Below, piece after piece: positions 1-7,654 of a DNA stretch of 64,000 nt. Positions within the stretch are counted from its first letter, which is position 1. Each line of letters begins with the position of its first letter. The notes under the pieces are model-generated. The model made no database searches. It had not been told where the DNA came from and worked only from the letters and a program-made list of their open reading frames with translations. The stretch is from Hyphomicrobium methylovorum (GTDB lineage: Bacteria > Pseudomonadota > Alphaproteobacteria > Rhizobiales > Hyphomicrobiaceae), in NCBI RefSeq assembly GCF_013626205.1, contig NZ_QHJE01000001.1, positions 744,001 to 808,000 on the forward strand, written 5' to 3'. The position numbers were made by a program, and so were the translations under genes.

Positions 1-771
1 AGAGCCTTCGGCTCCGAAATCGTAGCCGACTGAAGGCCCCTGCCAATAGACTTTGGAAGTACCGGCATCCTTGGTGTAGAGCGTGCCTTCTCCGTAGGCG
101 AGGCCAGCGACGAACGCTCCACCGGCATCTTGTCCGAGGATATATCCGTTTGGCCGGCCCGCCTTCTGGAACGCCCATTCGATGGCTGAAGCCAGACTGC
201 CGCTGACTTTCCCGAAAAAGTTGCCTCCGGCGCGGATGATCTCGTCTTCCGTGTAAGTCGATCGCCGCGGGCCGCGCTCGTCGTACGGGGGAGGACCTGC
301 GTTGTATCGATCATCGCGGCTGGCGCTGTGCTGCGGCGGATCGCTGTAGGGTTCGCCATAGCCGCTCGAGTCGTAATTGCCGCCGCCTTGCGAGCTGCCA
401 TAGGGCTGGTAGGCGTTGTTGCCGCCGTTACGCCCCTGTGAATAGCCGTCGCCTTGCCCGGCTTGATCGTAGGACTGCGGCGCTGGATAGCCGGCATCTC
501 CCCCACCCTGCCGCGGCGAACCTCGATAGGAATTTGAGGACGGAGGCGCGTAGGAATCGCCCTGGCGGGCGTATCCGCCTTGATCGTAGGAACCACCTTG
601 ATTGTAGGAGCCGCCCTGATTGTAAGAGTCCGACGGCGGACGGTACGCATCGTCCACGGCGCCCGCGCTCGATCCCGTTACGGCCAGCAAGAGTGCAAGC
701 GGCAATGCCAAAGACCAGCCCGGCATGCGCCGCGCACTTGCGCCTGGCGACCTCATTGAGACGCGGTTCAT
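1..771 (-). CDS. eipA: EipA family (DUF1134) periplasmic envelope-integrity protein, 3' end cut by window
   Basis: A 257-codon fragment whose C-terminus lies beyond the window edge. The start ATG (771-769) is followed by a basic segment and a hydrophobic stretch (about residues 20-38), a likely Sec signal peptide. Next is a low-complexity Tyr/Gly/Gln/Ser region (about residues 45-150) with repeats of the type SYNQGG and SYDQGG. The last ~90 residues are the conserved DUF1134/EipA domain, with GGNFFGKVSGSLA, GYILGQDAGGAF and YGEGTLY. In Brucella, EipA is a small periplasmic beta-barrel protein needed for envelope stress resistance, and its gene is reported as a CtrA target (established knowledge). 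I see no full CtrA box directly upstream here. The family call is firm; cellular role is by homology. Confidence 0.85.
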   Translation of the reverse strand, partial: MNRVSMRSPGASARRMPGWSLALPLALLLAVTGSSAGAVDDAYRPPSDSYNQGGSYNQGGSYDQGGYARQGDSYAPPSSNSYRGSPRQGGGDAGYPAPQSYDQAGQGDGYSQGRNGGNNAYQPYGSSQGGGNYDSSGYGEPYSDPPQHSASRDDRYNAGPPPYDERGPRRSTYTEDEIIRAGGNFFGKVSGSLASAIEWAFQKAGRPNGYILGQDAGGAFVAGLAYGEGTLYTKDAGTSKVYWQGPSVGYDFGAEGS

Positions 772-916
772 CTCTGTGACCCCACGAAATTGTCGAGCCG
801 GCGCGCGCTCTTCGACCGTGAGCTTCGCATCGGATCGCCCCTCTAAACCCGTACGGAGAATCGCGGGATTCTGTTGCTAAAGTATGGCCGTTCCAGGTTG
901 CTTATGCGCCGGACGA

Positions 917-1750
917 CTAAGTGCTGCCGCGACGCCACAGCGGCTGGCGCCCCCAGGCCACGAAATGGCCATTGCGAAATCCGCGTTGGAAATGGCCGTA
1001 TGTCAGCGGCTCGCCTTCCGGCGTCGTCACCGAACCGCCAGCGGCTTCCAGGATTGCCTGACCCGCGGCCGTATCCCATTCATAGGTCTCACCAAAGCGC
1101 GCGTAGAGGTCACCCTCTCCGGCGGCGATGAGACAGAACTTCATGGCTGAACCGAGCGGCCGCGCGTCGGCGACCTTCAGGTCCGCGAGAAGCTGGGCAC
1201 TCGCGCTGCCGGTGCCGCGGCTGTTGAACGCCACCAGCGTTTCCGGATCGGGGGTGCGCGTGGTTATGCGATGAAACGTAACTTCGGGCGGTTCTTCTCC
1301 CGGCGCGAGCGAAAGCTGCCCCTCGTACGCGAAGCCGTCAGCTCGGGTCACGAACAGCCGCTCAGACGGTGGTAGATAGATCAAGCCGAAGCGGGCCTTG
1401 CCGTCTTCGACGTATCCGATGTTGATCGAAAACTCGGGCTTGCCGCGAATAAACAGACGCGTGCCATCGAGCGCATCGACGAGAAAGAAGCGGCGCGCGT
1501 ATTCGCAAGGACGACCTGCAGCGATTTCTTCTTCGGCGACGACGGGAATCTCCGGCGCGATCTTGGCGAGATCCGCAAGAATCACGAGTTCCGCTTCTCG
1601 GTCAGCGATTGTAACGGGAGAGCGGTCAGCTTTTTGTTCGATCTCCACGCCCTTGGCGAAGTATGCCATTTCAAGGCGTCCAGCCGCGCGCACCGTCGGC
1701 AGCAGAGCTGTTACGAGTGCATCGTGATCTTCGATATCGATCGGCTGCAT
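917..1750 (-). CDS. cysQ: 3'(2'),5'-bisphosphate nucleotidase CysQ (inositol monophosphatase superfamily)
   Basis: A 277-residue protein expected to hydrolyse adenosine 3',5'-bisphosphate, the by-product of PAPS-dependent sulfate reduction and 4'-phosphopantetheine transfer. Signature elements of the Mg2+-dependent IMPase fold are visible: the SPVTIAD segment (44-50), the acidic EEE at 73-75, the metal-binding loop VDALDGTR (91-98) in place of the commoner DPLDGT, and the C-terminal EWDTAAGQAILEAAGG motif. Length matches CysQ (about 250-280). It lies downstream of chpT on the opposite strand and upstream of eipA, with a 145-bp gap, so it may be monocistronic. Other IMPase-family substrates cannot be excluded, but the WDTAAG motif favours CysQ. 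Confidence 0.85.
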   Translation of the reverse strand: MQPIDIEDHDALVTALLPTVRAAGRLEMAYFAKGVEIEQKADRSPVTIADREAELVILADLAKIAPEIPVVAEEEIAAGRPCEYARRFFLVDALDGTRLFIRGKPEFSINIGYVEDGKARFGLIYLPPSERLFVTRADGFAYEGQLSLAPGEEPPEVTFHRITTRTPDPETLVAFNSRGTGSASAQLLADLKVADARPLGSAMKFCLIAAGEGDLYARFGETYEWDTAAGQAILEAAGGSVTTPEGEPLTYGHFQRGFRNGHFVAWGRQPLWRRGST

Positions 1751-2010
1751 GATTCGGCCAGTGTCTCTTGGTTTGCCAAGGCGCCCCGCACGTGCCTAAC
1801 AGCACGACGGCCCGACCGTTGCGCTCAAGACTCATGTCTTGAATGAAAAATCGGAGCTTTCGCCCACTGCCGGTCCCAGGACTTGGCAACCGTGTTCCGG
1901 CGCATGTATCAGAGCTTAATGCAATTTCGCAAGCGGCCCGTTGGCTCGCGTCGCGCTGTCGCGCTTTGAATGCGCATCAGCAGATCAGGCCTTGCAACAA
2001 AGGGTACGTA

Positions 2011-2658
2011 ATGAACCAGCGCGTTCCGCCAACCGATCTTGAACTTGCAGCGCTCATTTCGAGCCGCATCTGTCACGATATCATCAATCCGGTCGGCGCC
2101 ATCGTCAACGGACTTGAGATCCTCGACGAAGACGACGACGCGCAGGCCAAAAGCTATGCAATGAACGTCATTCGGAACGTGACGGAGCAGGCTTCCGCAC
2201 GTCTGGAGTTCGCACGCTTCGCTTTCGGCGCGGCTGGCTCCGCCGGATCGATGATCGATCTCAACACTGCGGAAAAAATCTCGCGCGGGTTTGTGAAGAT
2301 CACACAGGGCAAGCACAAGCTGAATTGGCGCGGCGCCCCTGGTCTCGTCGGAAAAGACAAGGTCAAGCTGCTGCTCAATCTCATCGCATCGGCCGTGACG
2401 GCGCTGCCGCGCGGCGGCGAGATCGATGTCGGCATCGGCGGAACTTTTGAGAAGCCGAACTATCTGATCCGCTGCTCCGGGACTGGCGCACGCCCTCCGC
2501 AGTATCTGACAGACTTCGTGGCAGGCAATCAGCTCCCGCTCGATGCCATTACGATCCAGGCCTACTACACGTGGCGCATTGCGCCGACCGCAGAGATGCG
2601 CCTCGAGATCCTGAAAGACGGCTCGGACATCCTGCTGGTCGCCAAGTCGATCGCCTAG
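2011..2658 (+). CDS. chpT: Histidine phosphotransferase ChpT (CtrA phosphorelay)
   Basis: A 215-residue cytoplasmic protein. ChpT passes phosphate from the hybrid kinase CckA to CtrA and CpdR in alphaproteobacterial cell-cycle control. The phospho-acceptor His is H22 in ICHDIINPVGA, the standard HDxxNPxxA helix; the C-terminal half resembles a degenerate HATPase fold, as usual in ChpT. The ATG at 2011 was chosen over an in-frame upstream start at 1843 because it gives the family length and places H22 at the expected position. The next gene is a single-domain response regulator. No operon link is certain, since a 135-bp gap with a CtrA box separates them. Confidence 0.85.
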   Translation: MNQRVPPTDLELAALISSRICHDIINPVGAIVNGLEILDEDDDAQAKSYAMNVIRNVTEQASARLEFARFAFGAAGSAGSMIDLNTAEKISRGFVKITQGKHKLNWRGAPGLVGKDKVKLLLNLIASAVTALPRGGEIDVGIGGTFEKPNYLIRCSGTGARPPQYLTDFVAGNQLPLDAITIQAYYTWRIAPTAEMRLEILKDGSDILLVAKSIA

Positions 2659-2711
2659 CCGCGGGCCCAGCGCGAGCGACCGTTTTCAGAGCTGGACTTT
2701 CGTCTAACTGA

Positions 2712-2726
2712 TTAACGGCGATTTAA
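2712..2726. promoter_or_regulatory. CtrA binding box (TTAA-N7-TTAA)
   Basis: Perfect palindromic consensus: TTAA at 2712-2715, seven bases CGGCGAT, TTAA at 2723-2726. It sits 67 bp before the ATG of the response regulator at 2794 and 53 bp after the chpT stop. The consensus is established for CtrA in Caulobacter and relatives. With about 60% GC, such a site is expected by chance less than once in 64 kb, and its place beside a ChpT gene makes function plausible. Confidence 0.6.
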
Positions 2727-2793
2727 GGCTTCGACTGCATTCTGATGCAAGAGCGATAGCGGACGCGCGCGCAGTAGATACACGGTCACAGAC

Positions 2794-3177
2794 ATGCTGC
2801 ACTGTTTCGTTATCGATGATTCAGAGATCATCAGAAAATTCAGCCGGCTCATTTTCGAGGGCTTGGGCTTTCGCGTAAGTGAAGCCGATGGTCCGGTTGC
2901 CGCGCTCGAGCGCCTGAGGACAGAGTCGCCGGATTACATCCTCGTCGATTGGCGCATGCCCGACTGCAACAGCATCGACTTCATATCCAAGCTGCGCACT
3001 CTGCCCTTGGAAAAACGGCCGCATATCATCTACGTCGTGACCGAGCATGATCCGCACGACGTGAAGCGTGCGCTGTCACATGGGGCGGATAGCTTTCTGC
3101 TGAAGCCGTTCAACCGCGAGATCATCGAAATGAAGCTCGCGGAGATTCGGGCCTCCTCTAATCAGTCGGCGCAGTAG
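2794..3177 (+). CDS. Single-domain response regulator (CheY-like receiver)
   Basis: A 127-residue stand-alone receiver domain. The acidic pocket is D8/D9, the phospho-acceptor is D52 in ILVDWRMP, the switch Thr is T83, and the conserved Lys is K104 in FLLKPF; all are in register for a functional receiver. There is no output domain, so it should act by protein-protein contact or as a phosphate sink. It follows chpT, and a perfect CtrA box lies in its promoter region, pointing to a role in or under the CtrA cell-cycle circuit. It is not clearly CpdR or DivK from sequence alone, so no symbol is given. Confidence 0.85.
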   Translation: MLHCFVIDDSEIIRKFSRLIFEGLGFRVSEADGPVAALERLRTESPDYILVDWRMPDCNSIDFISKLRTLPLEKRPHIIYVVTEHDPHDVKRALSHGADSFLLKPFNREIIEMKLAEIRASSNQSAQ

Positions 3178-3193
3178 CCTTCAACGCGCTGCC

Positions 3194-3227
3194 GAAAAAC
3201 AAAACGGGGCAGAAACATCTGCCCCGT
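3194..3227 (-). terminator. Rho-independent terminator of the gene at 3258-4046
   Basis: A 10-bp stem (3204-3213 with 3218-3227, core GGGGCAGA/TCTGCCCC) with a four-base loop. On the minus strand it is followed by a T-rich tract (complement of AAAAACAAAA at 3195-3204). It may also stop readthrough from the response regulator gene on the plus strand, but there is no T-tract on that side. Confidence 0.75.
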
Positions 3228-3257
3228 CCGTATCTGTATCGATGAATTTGAAGCGAC

Positions 3258-4046
3258 TTATTCCGTCGGTTCCTGCGGCGGAACCGGGCTCGGATAGCCT
3301 GCCGCGTCATCATCGTTGCTCGGGGCAGATTTCTTGTGCGCTTTATGTTCGGCGTGCCCCTCGTTGAGCGACCCGGTTTCAACCTGGCTCGCTGCGGGCG
3401 CTTTGGCAGCAGCCGATTCCGATGCAGCAGGCTCTTCCGGCGCTGCAACAGCGGTATCTGCCGGTGACGATTCCTGTTCCGCTGCAGCAGCGGCTGGTGC
3501 TTCCGGCTCCGCCTCTACAGGTTGAGCTTGGGCAGCCGCAGGTTTCGCGATCTTCGGGCGATGCGGCTTGGGATCAGCTACGACGTTCGCTGCGGATTTC
3601 GTTTTCTCGATTGCGCTGTCTGACTTCTTCGCCAGATCCTTCTTCTTCGTCTTCGCGGGCTTCGCGTCGCCAGCCTCGCTGGAGGCTGCCTTGCTGGTTC
3701 CCTCGTCGTCGGAAGACGCCCGCTCAGATCCCGGGAGCTGCGATCCGCCCCAGCAGACCGTCGCTTCGGCGGTGCAGGTGTGCTCATCGAATACGATGAA
3801 GTCGAGGAAGAGGTCGCAAGACACGCTCTTCTTGCCAGTGCTGTAGTCCTTGATGCCTTGTTCGGCCATCTTGGACGCAATCATCTTATCAAGGAGCGAT
3901 TTTGCATCCTTCGTGGGACCGTCCTTGCCGTAATCATTGACGGTGAAGCCGTAGCGCTTGCACGCGGCAAATGCAGGCGTCGAGACGGCCGCCGCCAAAC
4001 TGGCTGCTGCTGCGACTGCTGCAACGACATTGAGCGAGAGGCGCAT
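3258..4046 (-). CDS. Secreted protein of unknown function with Ala/Glu-rich tail
   Basis: A 262-residue protein with a clear Sec signal peptide ending in PAFA-A near residue 28. The mature N-terminal part (about 29-105) is a compact domain with four cysteines (in ACKRYGF, VSCDLF, HTCTAEA and VCWGG), probably forming two disulfides in the periplasm. From about residue 110 the chain is low-complexity, rich in Lys, Ala, Glu and Pro, probably disordered and possibly cell-wall or membrane contacting. I do not recognise a named family. Transcription ends at a strong terminator just downstream. It is separated from its neighbours and looks monocistronic. Confidence 0.7.
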   Translation of the reverse strand: MRLSLNVVAAVAAAASLAAAVSTPAFAACKRYGFTVNDYGKDGPTKDAKSLLDKMIASKMAEQGIKDYSTGKKSVSCDLFLDFIVFDEHTCTAEATVCWGGSQLPGSERASSDDEGTSKAASSEAGDAKPAKTKKKDLAKKSDSAIEKTKSAANVVADPKPHRPKIAKPAAAQAQPVEAEPEAPAAAAAEQESSPADTAVAAPEEPAASESAAAKAPAASQVETGSLNEGHAEHKAHKKSAPSNDDDAAGYPSPVPPQEPTE

Positions 4047-4207
4047 ACGATTATTCCCCCGTGAGACCGAAACTCGTGGGAGCGACTATATTTGCTGGCG
4101 AACCGGAGGACGAGAGTGAGTCAGCGGTTGCACTGCAGTTGTCGACACCTTTGTGTCCCATTACCCACAGACGACGTGAGCATATGGGCCAACATAAGGC
4201 GCACTGT

Positions 4208-4525
4208 TTAGTGCATATACGGAGCGTCGCCGCCGTTGGTGCCGATCGCGGAATCAAAAAAGAAGCCGTGATCGAACGGTCCCGCCGGTGTCTGGCGGTC
4301 AAGACGCGGATCGCGATAGGACGAAGCAGCGCCGTACCGGCTGCGGCTATCGCCGTAGGTATTGATCGAATCCGAATAGTTGTAGGAGTAACCGCCAGGG
4401 CCGCGCCGAACGGTATAGCCCTCTTCCTGGGCGGCCTGCCGGGATTTCGGCGCCGCATCCGCTGGAAACGCCAGAATCGCAACCAACCCACCAAGCAAAG
4501 CAACTGAAAAGAACTTGGACGTCAT
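4208..4525 (-). CDS. Small secreted Tyr/Gly/Arg-rich protein, unknown function
   Basis: A 105-residue protein with an N-terminal signal peptide (hydrophobic residues 6-22, cleavage expected after ADA). The mature part is rich in Tyr, Ser, Gly and Arg and has no cysteines. A purine-rich ribosome-binding stretch (AGGAGAGG on the minus strand, 4531-4538) precedes the ATG. No domain is recognised. Similar short secreted proteins occur widely in Hyphomicrobiales. Its reality rests on the signal peptide and the ribosome-binding site. Confidence 0.6.
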   Translation of the reverse strand: MTSKFFSVALLGGLVAILAFPADAAPKSRQAAQEEGYTVRRGPGGYSYNYSDSINTYGDSRSRYGAASSYRDPRLDRQTPAGPFDHGFFFDSAIGTNGGDAPYMH

Positions 4526-4812
4526 TGGATGGCCTCTCCTAGGCGAACGCGTCTTTTGCGCGACGCACTTAAAGCATAGCGGAATTGTCGTTCATCTCTC
4601 TGAATAAATGATTGACCGGCCCAATTCACAATCTGCTGTAGCTTCTGAACAACGCTTACCTCCCATCGCTGCGATTCGCGCGGTCTGTCATGCAGTTCGG
4701 CATCCTTTGTGTGGTATGATTCCCACTGTCGGGGTGCGTTCGGACGGCGAAGTCGATTGTCGCGGATTAAATCCGGGGGGCTACAAGCCCACTCAGCTCG
4801 TGGAGACGTCAT

Positions 4813-5100
4813 ATGGATATTGCGACCCTACTCATCCAGCTCATCAGTGGTGCCGTTGGCGGAAACGTCGCCGGGGGCATGATGAAAAACCTGAGCCTTG
4901 GGACACTTGGAAACACTCTTGCCGGTATCGTCGGCGGCGGTGTCGGCGGTCAAATCCTTGAGCAGGTCTTTAATACGGCCGTGTCCGGCGGATCATTCGA
5001 TCCCGCCTACATTCTCACGCAGATCGTTGGCGGCGGTGTCGGCGGCGGCGTGCTGCTGACCATCATCGGAGCCATCCGCAACGCGATGGCGAAAACCTGA
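4813..5100 (+). CDS. Small Gly-rich glycine-zipper membrane protein
   Basis: A 95-residue hydrophobic protein. It contains repeated GGGVGG blocks and GxxxG spacing, reminiscent of glycine-zipper membrane proteins that pack helices tightly or form pores. There is no signal-peptide cleavage site; the first helix (about residues 4-24) probably stays in the membrane. A strong terminator lies 18 bp after the stop, so the gene appears to be a short monocistronic unit. Homologues of similar size occur in alphaproteobacteria without known function (from memory, not checked). Confidence 0.65.
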   Translation: MDIATLLIQLISGAVGGNVAGGMMKNLSLGTLGNTLAGIVGGGVGGQILEQVFNTAVSGGSFDPAYILTQIVGGGVGGGVLLTIIGAIRNAMAKT

Positions 5101-5117
5101 TCTTCAAGAACAACGAC

Positions 5118-5146
5118 AGGCCCGCCAAATCGGCGGGCCTTTTTTT
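5118..5146 (+). terminator. Rho-independent terminator after the Gly-rich membrane protein gene
   Basis: A 9-bp GC-rich stem AGGCCCGCC/GGCGGGCCT (5118-5126 with 5132-5140) with a five-base loop, followed by an uninterrupted T run to 5146. This is a textbook intrinsic terminator. Confidence 0.9.
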
Positions 5147-5257
5147 GGCAGTGTACGGACTAATCGGGGCGCGGTTCTCGCGTGCCGCAAAGGATCCTGC
5201 CGGTCCCCGGTTTTTATTCCATTCCGATCCCCGTCTCATCAGACGGGCACCGCCGCC

Positions 5258-5473
5258 TTATCCGGCCTTTTGCAGGTCGACGGCTTTCGGGCCTTTTCCG
5301 CGCTTATCGGGTTCGGTCTCGAACGATATCCGCATACCTTCGTTCAGCTCACCGATGCCCGAACGCTCGACAGCCGTAACGTGTACGAACACATCGTTAC
5401 CGCCATCGTCGGGTTTGATGAAACCGTAGCCTTTTTGAGAATTGTAGAACTTGACCGTGCCTGTCTGGCGCAT
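5258..5473 (-). CDS. Cold-shock domain protein (CspA family)
   Basis: A 71-residue single cold-shock domain that binds single-stranded RNA and DNA. RNP1 (KGYGFI) and RNP2 (VFVHVTAV) are both present. The ATG at 5473 was chosen because AGGAGAG stands directly upstream at the right distance; an in-frame ATG six codons earlier lacks this. The ~230-bp upstream gap to rlmJ could hold the long structured leader typical of csp mRNAs, but I could not fold it. Alphaproteobacteria carry several csp paralogues, so no specific symbol is assigned. Confidence 0.9.
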   Translation of the reverse strand: MRQTGTVKFYNSQKGYGFIKPDDGGNDVFVHVTAVERSGIGELNEGMRISFETEPDKRGKGPKAVDLQKAG

Positions 5474-5706
5474 GCGTCTCTCCTGGCGCATTCGCGGTGC
5501 AAGTCACCGGCGTGAGCCGGAGCACCGCCGCTTGGAAGAGCACTACATCCCCGGCAGCATCACGCTCGCTTCTCCGCACGGCTGACGAGCCGAAGGGAGA
5601 TACACGCAGCGCGGGCCGCCGATGCCCTAGTCCAGCGTGCGGCAATTTATCCCGTAAATGCCAACTCTGTGCAAGATGAAATGCTGCAGAGCAATGCAGT
5701 TTGAGA

Positions 5707-6552
5707 CTATCTGCCAATGTCCGTGAGGGTGAATGCGCTTCCGTCGCCCTCTGCTAAAGCGGCCGCCAGGACTGGAAGAATGATTTCAAGCTCTTGCCGC
5801 AAGATGTAAGGCGGATTGAGCACGAGCACGCCCGTTTCTGTCAGCCCGAGCCCCGGAAAGGGAGCGCAGACGCGCAGGCGCACGTCCAGGAACTTGCTTC
5901 CCGGCCGGGCAGTAGCGGCGGACACAAACCCATCGGCGGCGGCGGTATCTTTCACGGGATACCAGATCAAATAGGTCCCGGTCGCGAAGCGGCTCAGACC
6001 GTCTTCGACTGCAGCCGCCAGATTTGTGAACTCAGATCTGTCCTCGAACGGCGGATCGATGACGACGAGGCCACGCCGCTCCTTTGGCGGCAGGAGCGAC
6101 TTCACGGCGAAGCGTGCGTCTATGTTGAGCGCCGTGGTGTTCTTCGATCGGTTGAACTCCTCCTTCAGCGACGCGAAGGCCGAAGGTTCAAGCTCGTTGG
6201 CCACCAGCGCATCCTCGCGGCGCATCAGCATGCGAGCGATGAGGGCGCTGCCCGGATAAAAGCGCAGCTCACCGTCGTCATTCAACGCGCGAATACTGTC
6301 GAGGTACGGCGACAACAAATCTGCGACTGCGGCGGGCAGATCAGCATTGTAGATGCGGTCGATGCCGTCGCGCCATTCGCCGGTCTTGTCCGCTTCCGGA
6401 GACGTCAGGTCGTAGCGACCCTGACCGGCGTGCGTATCAATGACGCGAAAGGGCTGCGGCTTCTGCTTCAGATACGTGATGATGCGCGCAAGGATGGCGT
6501 GCTTCACGACATCTGCGAAGTTTCCAGCGTGGTAGCCGTGGCGGTAATTCAT
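5707..6552 (-). CDS. rlmJ: 23S rRNA (adenine(2030)-N6)-methyltransferase RlmJ
   Basis: A 281-residue SAM-dependent methyltransferase. It starts with the family signature NYRHGYHAGNFADVVKH, has the SAM-binding segment FRVIDTHAGQGRYDL (35-49) and the N6-adenine catalytic motif DPPF at 166-169. Length and motif positions match E. coli RlmJ, which modifies A2030 of 23S rRNA. It lies on the minus strand just downstream of holC, with a 55-bp gap, so the two may be co-transcribed. Confidence 0.9.
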   Translation of the reverse strand: MNYRHGYHAGNFADVVKHAILARIITYLKQKPQPFRVIDTHAGQGRYDLTSPEADKTGEWRDGIDRIYNADLPAAVADLLSPYLDSIRALNDDGELRFYPGSALIARMLMRREDALVANELEPSAFASLKEEFNRSKNTTALNIDARFAVKSLLPPKERRGLVVIDPPFEDRSEFTNLAAAVEDGLSRFATGTYLIWYPVKDTAAADGFVSAATARPGSKFLDVRLRVCAPFPGLGLTETGVLVLNPPYILRQELEIILPVLAAALAEGDGSAFTLTDIGR

Positions 6553-6607
6553 CGTCTGGTGGCCGAAAATGCAATGCTGACAGCTTTGGCTTGGCGCGCT
6601 TCGGTGC

Positions 6608-7066
6608 TCAAGCCTTCTGTTCCCAGCGGCCCGATTCCGATTGCTGCCAGTACGTTACCGAACATCCCGCGGCTTTAGCCGCTTTCCACTGCGAGCGAGC
6701 TGTTTGGAGCGCAGCATCATCGTGCCCGTCAAAAACGTAGACGAAGCGTTCGGCGCCGCTGAATTCCTCCGCTTCCGCACCGTCGACGAGAAAGCGCACG
6801 CCTGCGCCGTTCGGCGTTTCCGATCCGACTGTCAGGAAGACTGGCTGGTCCGCAGCGAAGCCTGCCTTCGCGGAGCCGTGCGGCAGGAAGCTATCGTCGG
6901 CGTACGTCCACAACGCGAGGTCGAGCGCTTCCAGGCGTTCCTCGCTGCCCACCTGCACAACCGCACGCCAACCCCGCGCCAAGGTCTTCTCGATGAGACT
7001 CGGCAGGACGCGTTCAAGCGTGTGATTTTCGAGATGGTAGAAGTAGACGTCGATTTTGCGCGCTCC
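6608..7066 (-). CDS. holC: DNA polymerase III chi subunit (HolC), start codon not evident
   Basis: HolC bridges the clamp loader and SSB in the replisome. Homology to the family begins at KIDVYFYHLENHTLERVLPS, encoded from 7057 downward, and continues through FLPHGSAKAGF and RFVYVFDGHDD to the end. The frame is closed by a TAG at 7069-7067, only three codons before that Lys, and no ATG, GTG or TTG lies between the stop and conserved sequence. The first in-frame alternative start would delete the first strand and helix. The coordinate given is therefore the maximal open frame. An upstream in-frame mini-ORF (ATG near 7110) runs straight into this TAG. Either a rare start codon (ATC at 7054-7052, preceded by GGGAG), a mutation or a sequence error explains this. 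Confidence 0.75.
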   Translation of the reverse strand, partial: GARKIDVYFYHLENHTLERVLPSLIEKTLARGWRAVVQVGSEERLEALDLALWTYADDSFLPHGSAKAGFAADQPVFLTVGSETPNGAGVRFLVDGAEAEEFSGAERFVYVFDGHDDAALQTARSQWKAAKAAGCSVTYWQQSESGRWEQKA

Positions 7067-7251
7067 CTAGAAACGACTTTCCGACATCGCGTGCTCGCGA
7101 AGATAGGACATCGTTATCAGCTCTTGAAGTCGGCGCGGCGGTCCCTATCTAACTTCGTCCGGAGCGGCGCTGGTTCTTTGTAGCTGACGCCCGTGCGGGC
7201 GGTGAGCATGACGCGAATTCTTTCGACGCTTGCTCCCGCCCGCTGCAATTC

Positions 7252-7518
7252 TTACCGCTTCTTTTTCAGATAACGTGCAGGAACTTCGCCAGCGTCGACA
7301 AGTGCGGACGTGCAGATGCGCGTGAGCCCCTTGCGGTTGCTCTCGAAGCAACGACGAAGTTCTGTGCTGTCCGGTGAGTATTGCGAACAGAAGTTCTGGT
7401 AGTCACCGGCGCAAGCTTTTCTCACCTTCGCCGAAAAGGCGCTGGCTGGCGCGACGGCGATGAAGCAGACACCTGCCGTCAACGCAGCAGATAGAAGCGC
7501 CTTTTGAAGCTTTCTCAT
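7252..7518 (-). CDS. Small secreted cysteine-rich-repeat protein
   Basis: An 88-residue protein with signal peptide (hydrophobic residues 6-26, cleavage near ASA). The mature domain has four cysteines in the pattern CxxDYxxFC...LRRCFE...RICTSAL, resembling the short cysteine-rich repeat found in many alphaproteobacterial periplasmic proteins. The ATG at 7518 was chosen over 7536 because GAGGGA precedes it at good distance. Function unknown. Confidence 0.65.
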   Translation of the reverse strand: MRKLQKALLSAALTAGVCFIAVAPASAFSAKVRKACAGDYQNFCSQYSPDSTELRRCFESNRKGLTRICTSALVDAGEVPARYLKKKR

Positions 7519-7654
7519 AACTATTCCCTCGATCATTCTCAGTTGTTGTTGGTGGATGGGGGAGCGAGGTCACACCTAGCGCAGCGATTGTTTTAATGCC
7601 AGCGTTTCGCAGCCGGTCAGTATTAACAAATCGCAACGCAAACTTAGCGTTACC

